Assembly: GCF_022835695.1 (NCBI RefSeq)
Contig: NZ_BQUV01000001.1
Span: forward strand, 740,641 to 804,640
Length of the DNA: 64,000 nt
Source of the DNA: Bradyrhizobium sp. Ce-3
Lineage (GTDB): Bacteria > Pseudomonadota > Alphaproteobacteria > Rhizobiales > Xanthobacteraceae
Direction: 5' to 3'
Within the stretch, counting starts at the first letter, position 1. Each line of letters begins with the position of its first letter. The notes under the pieces are model-generated. The model was not told the origin of the DNA and did no database searches. It worked only from the letters and a program-made list of their open reading frames with translations. Made by a program: the position numbers and the translations under genes. Shown here piece after piece: positions 1-8,532 of the stretch.

Positions 1-409
1 GCGTGATTGCCGGACTGCCGGTGACGCCGTGGATCACGATCTTGTTGCGCGCCCGCGCCAATTCCTGAACCGCGAGCGCCACGGCGGATTGCGCGACGTC
101 GACAATGACGTCGGCACCGCCATTGTCGAACCAGTTGCGGGCGATCGCAGCGCCCACGTCGGGCTTCGCCTGATGATCGCCCGACACCACCTCGACGGGG
201 CGGTCCAGCACCTTGCCGCCGAAATCCTCGACCGCCATCTTCGCGGCAAGCACCGAGCCCGGCCCCATGATGTCGCGGTACATCCCGGACATGTCGGTGA
301 GCACGCCGATCCTGACCGGCCGCACATCCTCCGCCTGAAGCGGCGTCAGCATCACGCCGCCGACGAGCAACGCGATCGCCGCACCCGTGATTGTTCGTTT
401 CTTCGCCAT
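1..409 (-). CDS. ABC transporter substrate-binding protein (partial, C-terminus outside window)
   Basis: This is the N-terminal 136 codons of a periplasmic binding protein of the Peripla_BP_6 (LivJ-like) type; the rest lies left of base 1. It begins MAKKRTITGAAIALLVGG, a signal peptide likely cleaved near LQA-ED, and continues with VRIGVLTDMSGMYRDIMGPG, the usual opening strand and ligand loop of this family. It lies 54 bp downstream of the CoA transferase on the same strand, so the two are probably cotranscribed. Such lone binding proteins near CoA-thioester enzymes often capture organic or aromatic acids, but the ligand cannot be read from the sequence. No permease or ATPase gene is visible on this side. 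Confidence 0.85.
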   Translation of the reverse strand, partial: MAKKRTITGAAIALLVGGVMLTPLQAEDVRPVRIGVLTDMSGMYRDIMGPGSVLAAKMAVEDFGGKVLDRPVEVVSGDHQAKPDVGAAIARNWFDNGGADVIVDVAQSAVALAVQELARARNKIVIHGVTGSPAIT

Positions 410-463
410 GACTGTCCTCGACGCTCCCGCTTGGGACGGCATGCATGTGCCGGCCTCTTTGCT

Positions 464-1720
464 TCAGATGATCCGCCTTGACTTCAAATCGTCGATCCGC
501 GGCCCCGAGAGGCCGAGCAGGCCGCCATAGATTTCCTGATTGTTCTGACCGAGCGTCGGCGCGGGCGCCGCGTATCCCTTGGGCGTCCGTCCCATCTTGA
601 TCGGGAACCCGGCACCGATGACGCGCTGCTCCAGCGGCTCGGTCGGATGCACAAGCGGCTGCAGCATGTCGCGTGCGCCGAGATGCTCCCAGGCAAGGAT
701 GTCGTCGATGTCGCGGATCGGGCTCGCGGCGACGTCGCCGCGGTTGAGCGCCTCGATCGCCTCCGCGGTGGTGCGGCCCAGCGTCCACTCGCTGACGATG
801 GCGTCGATGATCGCGTTGTTGGCGACGCGCCAGCCGGTGTTCATGAACTTCGCGTCCGCGGCGAGATCCAACCGGTCCATCACCCCCAGCAGCGCCAGCC
901 AGTCCTCGTTGGTGGCGGCGCCGAGCGCGATCGCTCCGTCGCGCGTGGCATAGGTGTTGAAGGGCGAGAACCGCATGATGCGATTGCCCTGCCGTGGCGC
1001 CATCCCCATCTGCGGGTAGCAATCCAGCGGCTCGTCGAGCACCAGCGACAGCAGGCAGTCGGCCATCGCGACGTCGACGAACTGGCCTTGTCCCGAGATG
1101 CGCTGCTCGGTCAACGCGGCGAGGATGCCGGAGACAGCAAAGGCGCCGGTGATGCCATCGGCAAGCGCGGTGCCGGCCTTGCTGGGACCGGCATCCGGCG
1201 CACCGGTGATCGACATCAGGCCTGAGGCGGCCTGGATCATCAAGTCGTAGGCCTTCAGACGCCGGTCGGCGCCGGTCGAGCCGTAGCCGGTCAGCGCGCA
1301 ATGCACGATCGCGGGGTTGACCTGGCGGTTCGTCTCGTAGTCGATCCCGAGCCGCTCGGCCGCGCCGGGGCGCAGATTTTCCACCAGGATGTCCGACTTG
1401 CTCAGCAGCGCATGGAACAGCTCCATGCCCTCCGCCGTCCGCATGTTCAGCGTGATCGATTTCTTGTCGCGGCAGCGCTTCAGATAGGCGAGGCCGAGAT
1501 CGCTGTCGTGCTTGCGGTCGAGCGAGACGCCGTCCTTGCCGAGGAATGGCGGCCCGGTCATGGTGGGATCGCCCTGCTCCGGAGTATCGATGCGAATGAC
1601 CTCCGCGCCGAAGCCCGCCAGCATCAAGGTCGCGAACGGACCTGAATAAAACCTCGTGAGATCGAGAACGCGGACCCCGTGCAGCGCGCCATGCCTTGTC
1701 ATCGTCGGGCTCGCCGTCAT
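464..1720 (-). CDS. CaiB/BaiF family (family III) CoA transferase
   Basis: The product is predicted to move coenzyme A between carboxylic acids in the cytoplasm. About 418 residues is normal for family III. N-terminal GVRVLDLTRFYSGPFATLML and YDLMIQAASG (Asp near residue 159, the position of the catalytic aspartate that forms the acyl anhydride) are family hallmarks. The frame stays open upstream to 1942, but those codons overlap the divergent LysR gene. The start at 1720 has a good AAGGAA ribosome site seven bases upstream and keeps the conserved N-terminus; an ATG at 1762 is the alternative. The downstream binding protein and divergent LysR gene suggest a small regulated uptake-and-activation unit. 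The substrate is unknown. Confidence 0.85.
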   Translation of the reverse strand: MTASPTMTRHGALHGVRVLDLTRFYSGPFATLMLAGFGAEVIRIDTPEQGDPTMTGPPFLGKDGVSLDRKHDSDLGLAYLKRCRDKKSITLNMRTAEGMELFHALLSKSDILVENLRPGAAERLGIDYETNRQVNPAIVHCALTGYGSTGADRRLKAYDLMIQAASGLMSITGAPDAGPSKAGTALADGITGAFAVSGILAALTEQRISGQGQFVDVAMADCLLSLVLDEPLDCYPQMGMAPRQGNRIMRFSPFNTYATRDGAIALGAATNEDWLALLGVMDRLDLAADAKFMNTGWRVANNAIIDAIVSEWTLGRTTAEAIEALNRGDVAASPIRDIDDILAWEHLGARDMLQPLVHPTEPLEQRVIGAGFPIKMGRTPKGYAAPAPTLGQNNQEIYGGLLGLSGPRIDDLKSRRII

Positions 1721-1829
1721 CCGCAATTTCCTTCCCGCTTGCTGCGCTGTCGTTGTCTTCATCGTTGACGCCGCGGGCATATAGGTCAAATATTTTCCGA
1801 TCCGGATTATTGATGCAGGAATGGAATGA

Positions 1830-2759
1830 ATGATGCGCCAGCGACGCCCACGCGGGTTCGAGGTCAGCCTCAAACATCTTCGCGCCGCCAACTCGGTCGC
1901 AGTGTATGGCAGCTTCACCGCGGCCGCCGCCGACCTCGGCATGACGCAGTCGGCGGTGAGCCGCCTGGTGCTTCAGCTCGAACGCCAGCTCGGCGTCTCG
2001 CTGTTCCTTAGATCGACGCGCAACGTCATCCTGACCGCGCCGGGCCGCGAATTCACGGCGTCGACACAGCGTTTGCTGGCCGATCTCGGCGCCCAGGTCG
2101 ACAACGCCCGTGCGCTGGGCGAACAGATCAAGGGACGCCTGATCATCTCCTGCCTGTTGTCACTCACCCACCATGTGGTGCCGGAGGCCGTGCTGAAATA
2201 TCGGAAGGCGCATCCCGGCGTCGAAATTCACCTGCGCGAGGGCCTCGGCAGCCAGGTCTATGAAGACGTCCGCAGCGGCTTTGCCGATTTCGGCGTCGGC
2301 AACGTCACCGCCCTCGGCCAGGAGGTCGTCAGCGACGACGTGGTGCAGGAGTCCTGCTTCGCGATCCTGCCGTCGCGCCATGCCTTGCGCGACAAGAGCA
2401 CGCTGAGCCTGCGCGAATTGCGCAACGAGGCCTTCGTCTCGCTTCCGACCGGCTCGGGCCTGCGGCAGCAGATCGACAGCGTCGCGACCGCGAGCGGCAT
2501 CGTGCTCAAGCACAGCACCATCGTCGAGCAGTTCGGCACGCTCTACGACTTCGTCGGCGCCAATGTCGGCATCTCGATCGTGCCGGCCTCGGCGTTGCCG
2601 CCGCGCGCCCCGCGCGGCGTGATCGTCAAACGGCTGGTGTCGCCGCCGCTGGTTCGCAAGATCGGGATCCTGCGGTTGAAGAACCGCCCGCTGACACCGG
2701 CCGCGACCGGGTTTCTGGATATCTTCCGGCCGCTGTTCCTGAGCGCCTCACGGCGATAG
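1830..2759 (+). CDS. LysR family transcriptional regulator
   Basis: This 309-residue protein has the N-terminal winged helix-turn-helix of LysR regulators (GSFTAAAADLGMTQSAVSRL, about residues 30-50), followed by a substrate-binding domain starting near GRLIISCLLSLTHHVVPEAV. The start is one of two tandem ATG codons at 1830 and 1833, after an AGGA ribosome site. It is divergent from the CoA transferase, with about 110 bp between the starts, the classical arrangement for a LysR activator of its neighbour. The intergenic space holds two 8-bp palindromes (AAATATTT and ATCCGGAT), but no operator can be assigned with confidence. The inducer is unknown. Confidence 0.88.
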   Translation: MMRQRRPRGFEVSLKHLRAANSVAVYGSFTAAAADLGMTQSAVSRLVLQLERQLGVSLFLRSTRNVILTAPGREFTASTQRLLADLGAQVDNARALGEQIKGRLIISCLLSLTHHVVPEAVLKYRKAHPGVEIHLREGLGSQVYEDVRSGFADFGVGNVTALGQEVVSDDVVQESCFAILPSRHALRDKSTLSLRELRNEAFVSLPTGSGLRQQIDSVATASGIVLKHSTIVEQFGTLYDFVGANVGISIVPASALPPRAPRGVIVKRLVSPPLVRKIGILRLKNRPLTPAATGFLDIFRPLFLSASRR

Positions 2760-2909
2760 CCCAAGGATCACAAGGCTCAAATCACAAGCCTTACAAGAAT
2801 CATTTGAGATTCGCGGCGGAGCCTGATTAGGTTCGCCGATGCCGTCAGGCGCGCGCCGCGATTGGCGCAACGGACGACGGCAATGCCGAACCGACAGGGC
2901 CGAACACCG

Positions 2910-3956
2910 ATGACCAAAGCGCGACGGACACGACCGACGATTCGTGACGTCGCGGCCGAGGCCGGCGTGTCCGTCTCAAGCGTCAGCCGCACGCTCAATG
3001 GCGGCGTCTATACCAGCGCGGAACTGCATGCCCGCATCATGCGCGCGGTGAAGCGTCTCGGCTTCGAGCCCGACCAGGCGGCGCAGGCGCTGCGCTCGCG
3101 GGCCTCCAACACGATCGGCTGCATGGTGGCCGATTTCTCTAATCCGCACTACACCGGCATGGTGAGCGCGGCGGAGGAGGAATTCCAGCGTGCCGGCTTC
3201 CTCCTGATGCTGGCAGCGACCAAGCATGAAGAGGCGCGCGAGGCGGCGTTCCTGTCGGCGGTGCGGCGGCGCCAGATGGACGGTTTGCTGCTGTTCGCCG
3301 GCGACAATTCGCACAAGGATTTCATGAAGGGGCTCGCGACGCTCGACCTGCCCTGCGTCACCGTCGACCGCGAGGTGCCGGATAGCGTCATGGTTCGGGT
3401 CGATCATCGCGGCGGCGCGCTGGAGGCGACGCGCTATCTGATCGGCCTCGGCCATCGCCGGATCGCGCTGCTGACCGGCAGCGCCGCGGTGCTGCCGAGC
3501 TCGGAACGGCTCGCGGGTTACCGGCAGGCGCATCAGGAGGCGAAGATCGCGGTCGACCCCACCCTGATTCGCCCGCACATGCAGGGCACCAACACCGCCT
3601 TCAGCTCGGTGTGCCAGCTGCTGCAGTCACCCAAACCGCCGACCGCGATCATCTCGCTCGGCACCAGCATGCTGGCCGAGGTGCTGGAGGCAATCACCAG
3701 CAACGGCCTGCGCTACCCGCAGGACGTATCGATCGTGTGCAGCGGCGACACCGATCTCGCCCGCCACGCGACGCCCGCGATCTCGGCGCTGAGCTGGGAC
3801 ATGAACGAGGTCGGCCGCGCCGCCGCGCGGCTGTTGCTGGAGCGGATCCGCGACAGCGACAAGCCGGGTAGCAGCGAGCCGGTATTCCTGCCGACACGCC
3901 TCATCCTGCGCCATTCCTGCGCTGCTCCGCCTACACCGGCGCGAGGACGGAAGTAG
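2910..3956 (+). CDS. LacI family transcriptional regulator
   Basis: This 348-residue regulator has the LacI-type DNA-binding headpiece (TIRDVAAEAGVSVSSVSRTL, about residues 10-29) and a periplasmic-binding-protein-like sensor domain. The start at 2910 (MTKARRTRPTIRDV) matches the family; an in-frame ATG at 2883 and TTG at 2862 would add a basic tail. It converges with the flavin monooxygenase gene. A near-palindromic LacI-type site lies five bases after its stop codon, and a perfect one lies in the promoter region of the monooxygenase and the next binding protein, so those two are its likely targets. The effector is unknown; a cyclic ketone or a related metabolite is possible given the target. 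Confidence 0.9.
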   Translation: MTKARRTRPTIRDVAAEAGVSVSSVSRTLNGGVYTSAELHARIMRAVKRLGFEPDQAAQALRSRASNTIGCMVADFSNPHYTGMVSAAEEEFQRAGFLLMLAATKHEEAREAAFLSAVRRRQMDGLLLFAGDNSHKDFMKGLATLDLPCVTVDREVPDSVMVRVDHRGGALEATRYLIGLGHRRIALLTGSAAVLPSSERLAGYRQAHQEAKIAVDPTLIRPHMQGTNTAFSSVCQLLQSPKPPTAIISLGTSMLAEVLEAITSNGLRYPQDVSIVCSGDTDLARHATPAISALSWDMNEVGRAAARLLLERIRDSDKPGSSEPVFLPTRLILRHSCAAPPTPARGRK

Positions 3957-3960
3957 TTGG

Positions 3961-3976
3961 CTGGAAACGGTTCCAG
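3961..3976. promoter_or_regulatory. Degenerate LacI-type operator
   Basis: CTGGAAACGGTTCCAG is an inverted repeat with one mismatched pair. It shares CTGGAAAC and TTCCAG with the perfect palindrome at 5776-5795. It starts just after the lacI-type stop codon and is about 115 bp beyond the end of the convergent monooxygenase gene. It could be an auxiliary site for looping or roadblock, or a chance remnant. Confidence 0.5.
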
Positions 3977-3998
3977 TCGGATCGGATCGCTCCATCCA

Positions 3999-4074
3999 CG
4001 TCATTGCGAGCAAAGCGAAGCAATCCACCGCCGCCGAGCGTGCGCAACGATGGATCGCTTCGCTCGCAGCGACG
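3999..4074. repeat. REP-like intergenic palindrome
   Basis: Two inverted arms, TTGCGAGCAAAGCGAAGCAA and TGGATCGCTTCGCTCGCAGC, face each other between the convergent LacI and monooxygenase genes. This sequence family is widespread in Bradyrhizobium intergenic DNA (established knowledge from memory). The long stem could end transcription from both sides or protect 3' ends. Confidence 0.7.
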
Positions 4075-4090
4075 GAGAGAGACGGCGCCT

Positions 4091-5722
4091 TCAGCGCAGC
4101 TCAAAGCCCTCGTAACCGCGCTGCGCGATCTGCGCGATCCGGTGCCGGTAACCCTGGCCGACATAGGGCATGAACACCCGCGGCTTGCCGGCGATGTTGG
4201 CGCCCTGGTACCAGGAATTGGCTTTCGGATAGAGCGTGCGGCTGGCGGCGTCCGCGACATGAGCCATCCAGGCACGCTCGGCGTCGCGCTCCGGCTCGAT
4301 CCGCCTCTGTCCTTTGGCGCGCATGCTGCCGAGACAGGCCGTGATCCATTCGACATGGTTCTCGCAGGCATGGATCACATTGCCGATGACGGACGGGCTG
4401 CCCGGCCCGGTCACGACAAACAGATTCGGGAATCCCGACACCATCAACCCGAGATAGGCGCGTGGACCATCGGCCCAGGCCTGCTTCAGGGTCTCGCCGT
4501 CGCGCCCGCGGATTTCCATCGCGGCCAGCGCCCCGGTCATCGCGTCATAGCCTGTCGCCAGCACCAGCGCGTCGAGCGCGAACGACCGCGTCGCGGTCTC
4601 GACGCCGGTCACGGTGACCGTCGTCAGCGGCTCCGCGCGCAAATCGACCAGTTCGACATGCGGCAGATTGTAGGTCGCGAAATAACCGGTATCGATGCAG
4701 ATGCGCTTGACGCCGAGCGGATAGTCCTTCGGTGACAGCGCCTCCGCCGTGGTCGCGTCGTGCACGATACCGCGGATCTTGTCGCGCACGAAGTCGCAAG
4801 CGACGTCGTTGACGGCTTCATCGGTCAGGATGTTCGGGAACGCGGTCAAGATGCCGCCGCCGCCCTGCTCCCAAAGCTGTTCGTAGCGCGCCCACTGCAC
4901 CTCGCGCGCCGGCACCGGCGCGTCGAACGCATTCGCCGGAACCCGTCCGAACTCCGGCGTCTCGAGGCTCTCGCGGTACTTCGCGATCATGGGCTCGGCG
5001 GCTGCGACGTCCGTATCGGACAGCGGCGCATTGCGAGCCGGCACCGAGTAGTTCGGCGTGCGCTGGAACACGGTCAGGCGGCTGGCAGCCTTTGCGACCA
5101 TCGGGATCGTCTGCACGCCCGAGGAGCCGGTGCCGATCACGGCGACACGCAAGCCGGAAAAGTCGACCTCCTGATGCGGCCACTGCCCGGTGTGATAGAC
5201 CGCTCCGCGGAAGCGTTCGAGGCCCGGCAGCTTCGGCTTGTTGGGGACCGAGAGGTTGCCGGTCGCCATCACGCAAATGGATGCGACGATGCAATCGCCG
5301 CGATCGGTGCGCACGGTCCAGCTCTCGCTCGCCTCGTCCCAGTCGGCATCCGTCACGCGGGTGTCGAACCGGATCAGCGAGCGCAGCTCGAAGCGGTCGG
5401 CGACGTGCTGCGCATAGCGCAGTATCTCCGCCTGCGCGGCATATTTCTCGCTCCAGCGCCATTCCTGCCGCAGCTCCTCCGACCAGGTGTAGGAATAAAG
5501 CAGGCTCGGTATGTCGCAGCGCGCGCCGGGATAGCGATTCCAGTACCAGGTGCCGCCGGCGTCGGATGCGGCTTCGATACCGATCACCTTGAGCCCGAGC
5601 TCGCGCAACCGATAGATCGCATAGAGCCCGCCGAAGCCGGCCCCGACCACGACGGCATCGCATTCGGCGACCAGCGGCGGCCTCGCGCCATGGTCCGGGC
5701 TCGCCTGCTCCAGTCTGCTCAT
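4091..5722 (-). CDS. Baeyer-Villiger-type flavin-containing monooxygenase
   Basis: This 543-residue FAD/NADPH enzyme is predicted to insert oxygen next to a ketone, giving an ester or lactone. It carries the FAD fold GAGFGG (27-32), the Baeyer-Villiger fingerprint FxGxxxHxxxWP as FRGAVYHTGQWP (171-182), and the NADPH fold GTGSSG (197-202). GTWYWNRYPGARCD is also typical of cyclohexanone and phenylacetone monooxygenases. The length fits the family. The gene is transcribed away from a 20-bp LacI-type operator that it shares with the divergent binding-protein gene. The natural ketone is not evident, and no hydrolase for the ester product lies next to it. Confidence 0.9.
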   Translation of the reverse strand: MSRLEQASPDHGARPPLVAECDAVVVGAGFGGLYAIYRLRELGLKVIGIEAASDAGGTWYWNRYPGARCDIPSLLYSYTWSEELRQEWRWSEKYAAQAEILRYAQHVADRFELRSLIRFDTRVTDADWDEASESWTVRTDRGDCIVASICVMATGNLSVPNKPKLPGLERFRGAVYHTGQWPHQEVDFSGLRVAVIGTGSSGVQTIPMVAKAASRLTVFQRTPNYSVPARNAPLSDTDVAAAEPMIAKYRESLETPEFGRVPANAFDAPVPAREVQWARYEQLWEQGGGGILTAFPNILTDEAVNDVACDFVRDKIRGIVHDATTAEALSPKDYPLGVKRICIDTGYFATYNLPHVELVDLRAEPLTTVTVTGVETATRSFALDALVLATGYDAMTGALAAMEIRGRDGETLKQAWADGPRAYLGLMVSGFPNLFVVTGPGSPSVIGNVIHACENHVEWITACLGSMRAKGQRRIEPERDAERAWMAHVADAASRTLYPKANSWYQGANIAGKPRVFMPYVGQGYRHRIAQIAQRGYEGFELR

Positions 5723-5775
5723 TTGTCACATCTCTCCGGCCGCGGGAATATTGCCATCGGCGGCAACGCGCGCTA

Positions 5776-5795
5776 GTCTGGAAACGTTTCCAGAC
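5776..5795. promoter_or_regulatory. LacI-type operator between monooxygenase and binding-protein genes
   Basis: GTCTGGAAACGTTTCCAGAC is a perfect 20-bp palindrome with the central CG typical of LacI-family operators. It lies 54 bp upstream of the monooxygenase start and 78 bp upstream of the divergent binding-protein start, so one bound repressor could control both. The LacI-type gene ending at 3956 is the obvious candidate protein. Confidence 0.85.
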
Positions 5796-5872
5796 GGAAG
5801 CGGATACAATGATTGTCGCCGGGCGTCAACGCGCGTCACAAGGCGAGCAGCGGATCAGGGAGTGAGTGAGGG

Positions 5873-7102
5873 ATGTTGAACGGTTTTTGCCTTCGCGCGT
5901 GTGTGGCGATCGCCGCAACAACAATCGGCGCGCTGTCGCCGGCGCTCGCGCAGAAGAACTACGGCCCGGGGGTCTCGGATACCGAGATCAAGATCGGCAA
6001 CATCATGCCCTATAGCGGCCCGGCGTCGGCTTATGGCGCAATCGGCCGCACCGAGGCGGCCTATTTCAGGATGATCAACGACCAGGGCGGCATCAACGGG
6101 CGCAAGATCAACTTCATCAGCTATGACGACGGCTTCTCGCCGCCGAAATCGGTCGAGCAGGCGCGCAAGCTGGTCGAGGGCGACGAGGTGCTGCTGGTGT
6201 TCCAGCCGCTCGGCACCGCGCCCAATGTCGCGATCCAGAAATATCTCAACGGCAAGAAGGTCCCTCACCTCTTCATCGCATCGGGCGCGACGCGGTTCGG
6301 CGATCCACAAGGCTTTCCTTGGACGATGGGCTGGCAGCCGAACTACCAGAGCGAAGGCCGGATCTACGCCAAGTACATCCTGGACAAATTGCCGAACGGC
6401 AAGATCGCGGTGCTCTGGCAGAACGACGATGCCGGCAAGGATGCGCTCAAGGGGCTGCGCGACGGCCTCGGCGACAAGGCCAGCAGCATGATCGTCGCCG
6501 ACAAATCCTACGAGCTGACCGATCCGACGCTGGATTCGCAGATCGTGGCGCTGCGCGCCTCTGGCGCCGACATCCTGTTCACCTGGGCGGCACCAAAGGG
6601 CGCGGCGCAGACCATCAAGAAGATCGCCGAGCTCGGCTGGAAGCCGACCTTCTTCCTGACCTCGACCGCGACGTCGGTCGCCTCCGTGATGCGCGCCGCC
6701 GGCATCGAGCATTCGCAGGGCATCATCTCGGTCGCGTACCTGAAGGACCCGACCGACACGATCTGGAACGACGATGCCGAGACCAGGGAATGGCGCAGCT
6801 TCATGGACAAGTACATGCCCGACGGCGACAAGACCAACGGCAACCACGTCTATGGCTACGCCGCCGCGCAAACGCTGGCCCAGGCGCTCAAGCAATGCGG
6901 CGACGATCTCACGCGCGACAACGTCATGAAGCAGGCCGCCAGCCTGAAGGACTTCGCGCCGAAGATGATCCTGCCGGGAATCCGGATCAACACCGGCCCG
7001 AACGACTTCCGCCCGATCGAGCAGTCGCAGCTGATGCGGTTCGAGGGCGAGAGCTGGAAGTTGTTCGGCAACATCATCACCGGCGAGGTCGGCAGCGAAT
7101 AG
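5873..7102 (+). CDS. ABC transporter substrate-binding protein (Peripla_BP_6)
   Basis: This is a 409-residue periplasmic ligand-binding protein of the branched-chain amino acid type. A signal peptide (residues 1-26, ending SPALAQ) precedes the mature start KNYGPGVSDTEIKIGNIMPY. The family core follows, with GGINGRKINFISYDDGFSPP and a C-terminal lobe ending in LFGNIITGEVGSE. It is divergent from the monooxygenase and shares its LacI-type operator, so it probably brings in the substrate or inducer of that enzyme. No membrane components are encoded next to it; it must use a permease encoded elsewhere. A start codon other than the ATG at 5873 is not obvious. Confidence 0.9.
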   Translation: MLNGFCLRACVAIAATTIGALSPALAQKNYGPGVSDTEIKIGNIMPYSGPASAYGAIGRTEAAYFRMINDQGGINGRKINFISYDDGFSPPKSVEQARKLVEGDEVLLVFQPLGTAPNVAIQKYLNGKKVPHLFIASGATRFGDPQGFPWTMGWQPNYQSEGRIYAKYILDKLPNGKIAVLWQNDDAGKDALKGLRDGLGDKASSMIVADKSYELTDPTLDSQIVALRASGADILFTWAAPKGAAQTIKKIAELGWKPTFFLTSTATSVASVMRAAGIEHSQGIISVAYLKDPTDTIWNDDAETREWRSFMDKYMPDGDKTNGNHVYGYAAAQTLAQALKQCGDDLTRDNVMKQAASLKDFAPKMILPGIRINTGPNDFRPIEQSQLMRFEGESWKLFGNIITGEVGSE

Positions 7103-7214
7103 GGCTGCTCTGCTGTGCCCACTGTTCAATGAGACGTGAGACGAGACGCAAAGCCGAGGCAATTCGTGTCGCGAGCGCGCGAGTATGTCTCACAGACCGT
7201 GCAACAAACTCGAT

Positions 7215-7401
7215 GTCGTCCCTGCGAAAGCAGGGACCCATAGCCACAAATAGCCGTTGTTGCGCGACGCCGGAACGACGATGGTGTGTGTGGTACCCGC
7301 GCTGTCATCGCCGGGCCTCGACCGGGTGATCCAGTACGCCGCGGCCTCTCGATTCAAGCACCGCGGTCTCTGGAATACTGGATCACCCGCATGCGCGGGT
7401 G
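7215..7401. repeat. Composite of intergenic palindromes filling the 7103-7455 gap
   Basis: The 353-bp spacer between a plus-strand and a minus-strand gene has no plausible ORF. It contains a 7-bp stem with GAAA loop (TCCCTGCGAAAGCAGGGA, 7219-7236), a 13-bp perfect inverted repeat (GGGTGATCCAGTA at 7324-7336 and its complement at 7376-7388), and a short hairpin CACCCGCATGCGCGGGTG (7384-7401). Related modules recur at 42439-42561 and 54560-54758. They probably act as bidirectional terminators or are non-autonomous mobile palindromes. Confidence 0.65.
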
Positions 7402-7455
7402 ACGACACCGAACAGGCTGTTTGACAGCTGAATCAAAACTCGCGCATGTCCGCCT

Positions 7456-8289
7456 CTACCCGGCCGGCGTCAGGATCGCCTGCCGGGCCGCATGCCAGCT
7501 CGCCTCATCGGGCGCGCAGAGTAAGCCGCCGGTCAGATTGACCGGCTTGTAGGGCGATCCGTCGAAATGCGCGCTGTAGCCGCCGGCCTCGCGATGCAAC
7601 AGCCAGCCCGCGGCATGATCCCACGGCATCAACTTGTTGTAGAACAGCAGGTGGCAATGTCCGGATGCCGCCATGCGATATTCATGCGCGGCGCATCGCA
7701 GCCAGGCGCTGGCGCCGAGCTTGGACAGATTGCCGGCGACGATCGCGCGCAGCGGCTCCGGCAAAAAGTTGACGCCGACCACCGCGTCCATCTGCTTGAC
7801 CGGCACGGCCGCGGCCACCTTCAAATCATGCCGCCTGCCGTCCGGCATCTCCAGCCACGCGCCTTCGCCGCGCAGCGCGAACGCGGTGTCGTTGCTGACG
7901 GGATCATGGATCGCGCCGAACACGATCTCGCCGCGCATCGTCGCTGCCACCATGGAGCCGAACAGCGGCAGGCTGGAGGTGAAGTTCTGCGTGCCGTCGA
8001 TCGGATCGATGATGAAGGCAAGGTCCGCGGTTCCGACCTGATCTAGTGTGGCCGGATCGCGCGCGGTACCCTCCTCGCCGATCACGGCGGCATTCGGAAA
8101 CGCCCGGAGCAGTGCCGCCGATATTGCCTGCTCGGCAAGCTCATCGGCCTCGGTGACGACGTCGAACGCCGATGTCTTGGTGCGAACCTCGATCTCCCGC
8201 ACGCGGCGGAACCGCGGCATGATCTCGGTGCGGCCGACTTCAGCGAGGATATTTCCGATGGTCAGCGCATCGGCATGAGACAGTTTCAC
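7456..8289 (-). CDS. Inositol monophosphatase family protein
   Basis: This 277-residue magnesium-dependent phosphatase has all three family metal-site motifs: GEEGT (71-75), DPIDGTQNF (95-103) and WDHAAGWLL near residue 225. Family members dephosphorylate inositol phosphates, histidinol phosphate, fructose bisphosphate or 3'-phosphoadenosine phosphate; the sequence alone does not decide between them. The start is GTG at 8289 behind a strong AGGAG site (GTG AAA CTG TCT). The gene stands alone, and its start region faces the TonB receptor gene about 240 bp away. Confidence 0.85.
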   Translation of the reverse strand: MKLSHADALTIGNILAEVGRTEIMPRFRRVREIEVRTKTSAFDVVTEADELAEQAISAALLRAFPNAAVIGEEGTARDPATLDQVGTADLAFIIDPIDGTQNFTSSLPLFGSMVAATMRGEIVFGAIHDPVSNDTAFALRGEGAWLEMPDGRRHDLKVAAAVPVKQMDAVVGVNFLPEPLRAIVAGNLSKLGASAWLRCAAHEYRMAASGHCHLLFYNKLMPWDHAAGWLLHREAGGYSAHFDGSPYKPVNLTGGLLCAPDEASWHAARQAILTPAG

Positions 8290-8532
8290 GCGGCGTTCTC
8301 CTGCGTTGGATCCGAATCATACAACGGATTCCGCAACCGCATGTTGACAAATCATCGGCGCGAACGGCGATCCGCGGCGCACGCGAACTCCCTGCCCGAC
8401 AGCCGCTGCGACATTTTGGCTAGACAAATACTAATTCCAAAGCGGTGGTTGACTGGCCGTTCCGGCGCCTCGCGCGCTTCAATGCACAGGTCACGCTTGT
8501 TAGTGGTCCCTTCGCAAGACATGGGGCCGTCA

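Noticed and set aside
2772-2792. Inverted repeat AAGGCT/AGCCTT after the first LysR gene
   Set aside because: A six-pair stem with a nine-base loop and no T-run is too weak to call a terminator or operator.
8400-8450. Possible iron-responsive box upstream of the TonB receptor
   Set aside because: The A/T-rich stretch there does not match the Irr (TTTAGAA/TTCTAAA-type) or Fur inverted-repeat patterns well enough to name.
8275-8532. N-terminal extension of the TonB receptor
   Set aside because: It would overlap the start of the phosphatase gene and hide the signal peptide; the ATG at 8533 gives a normal exported protein.
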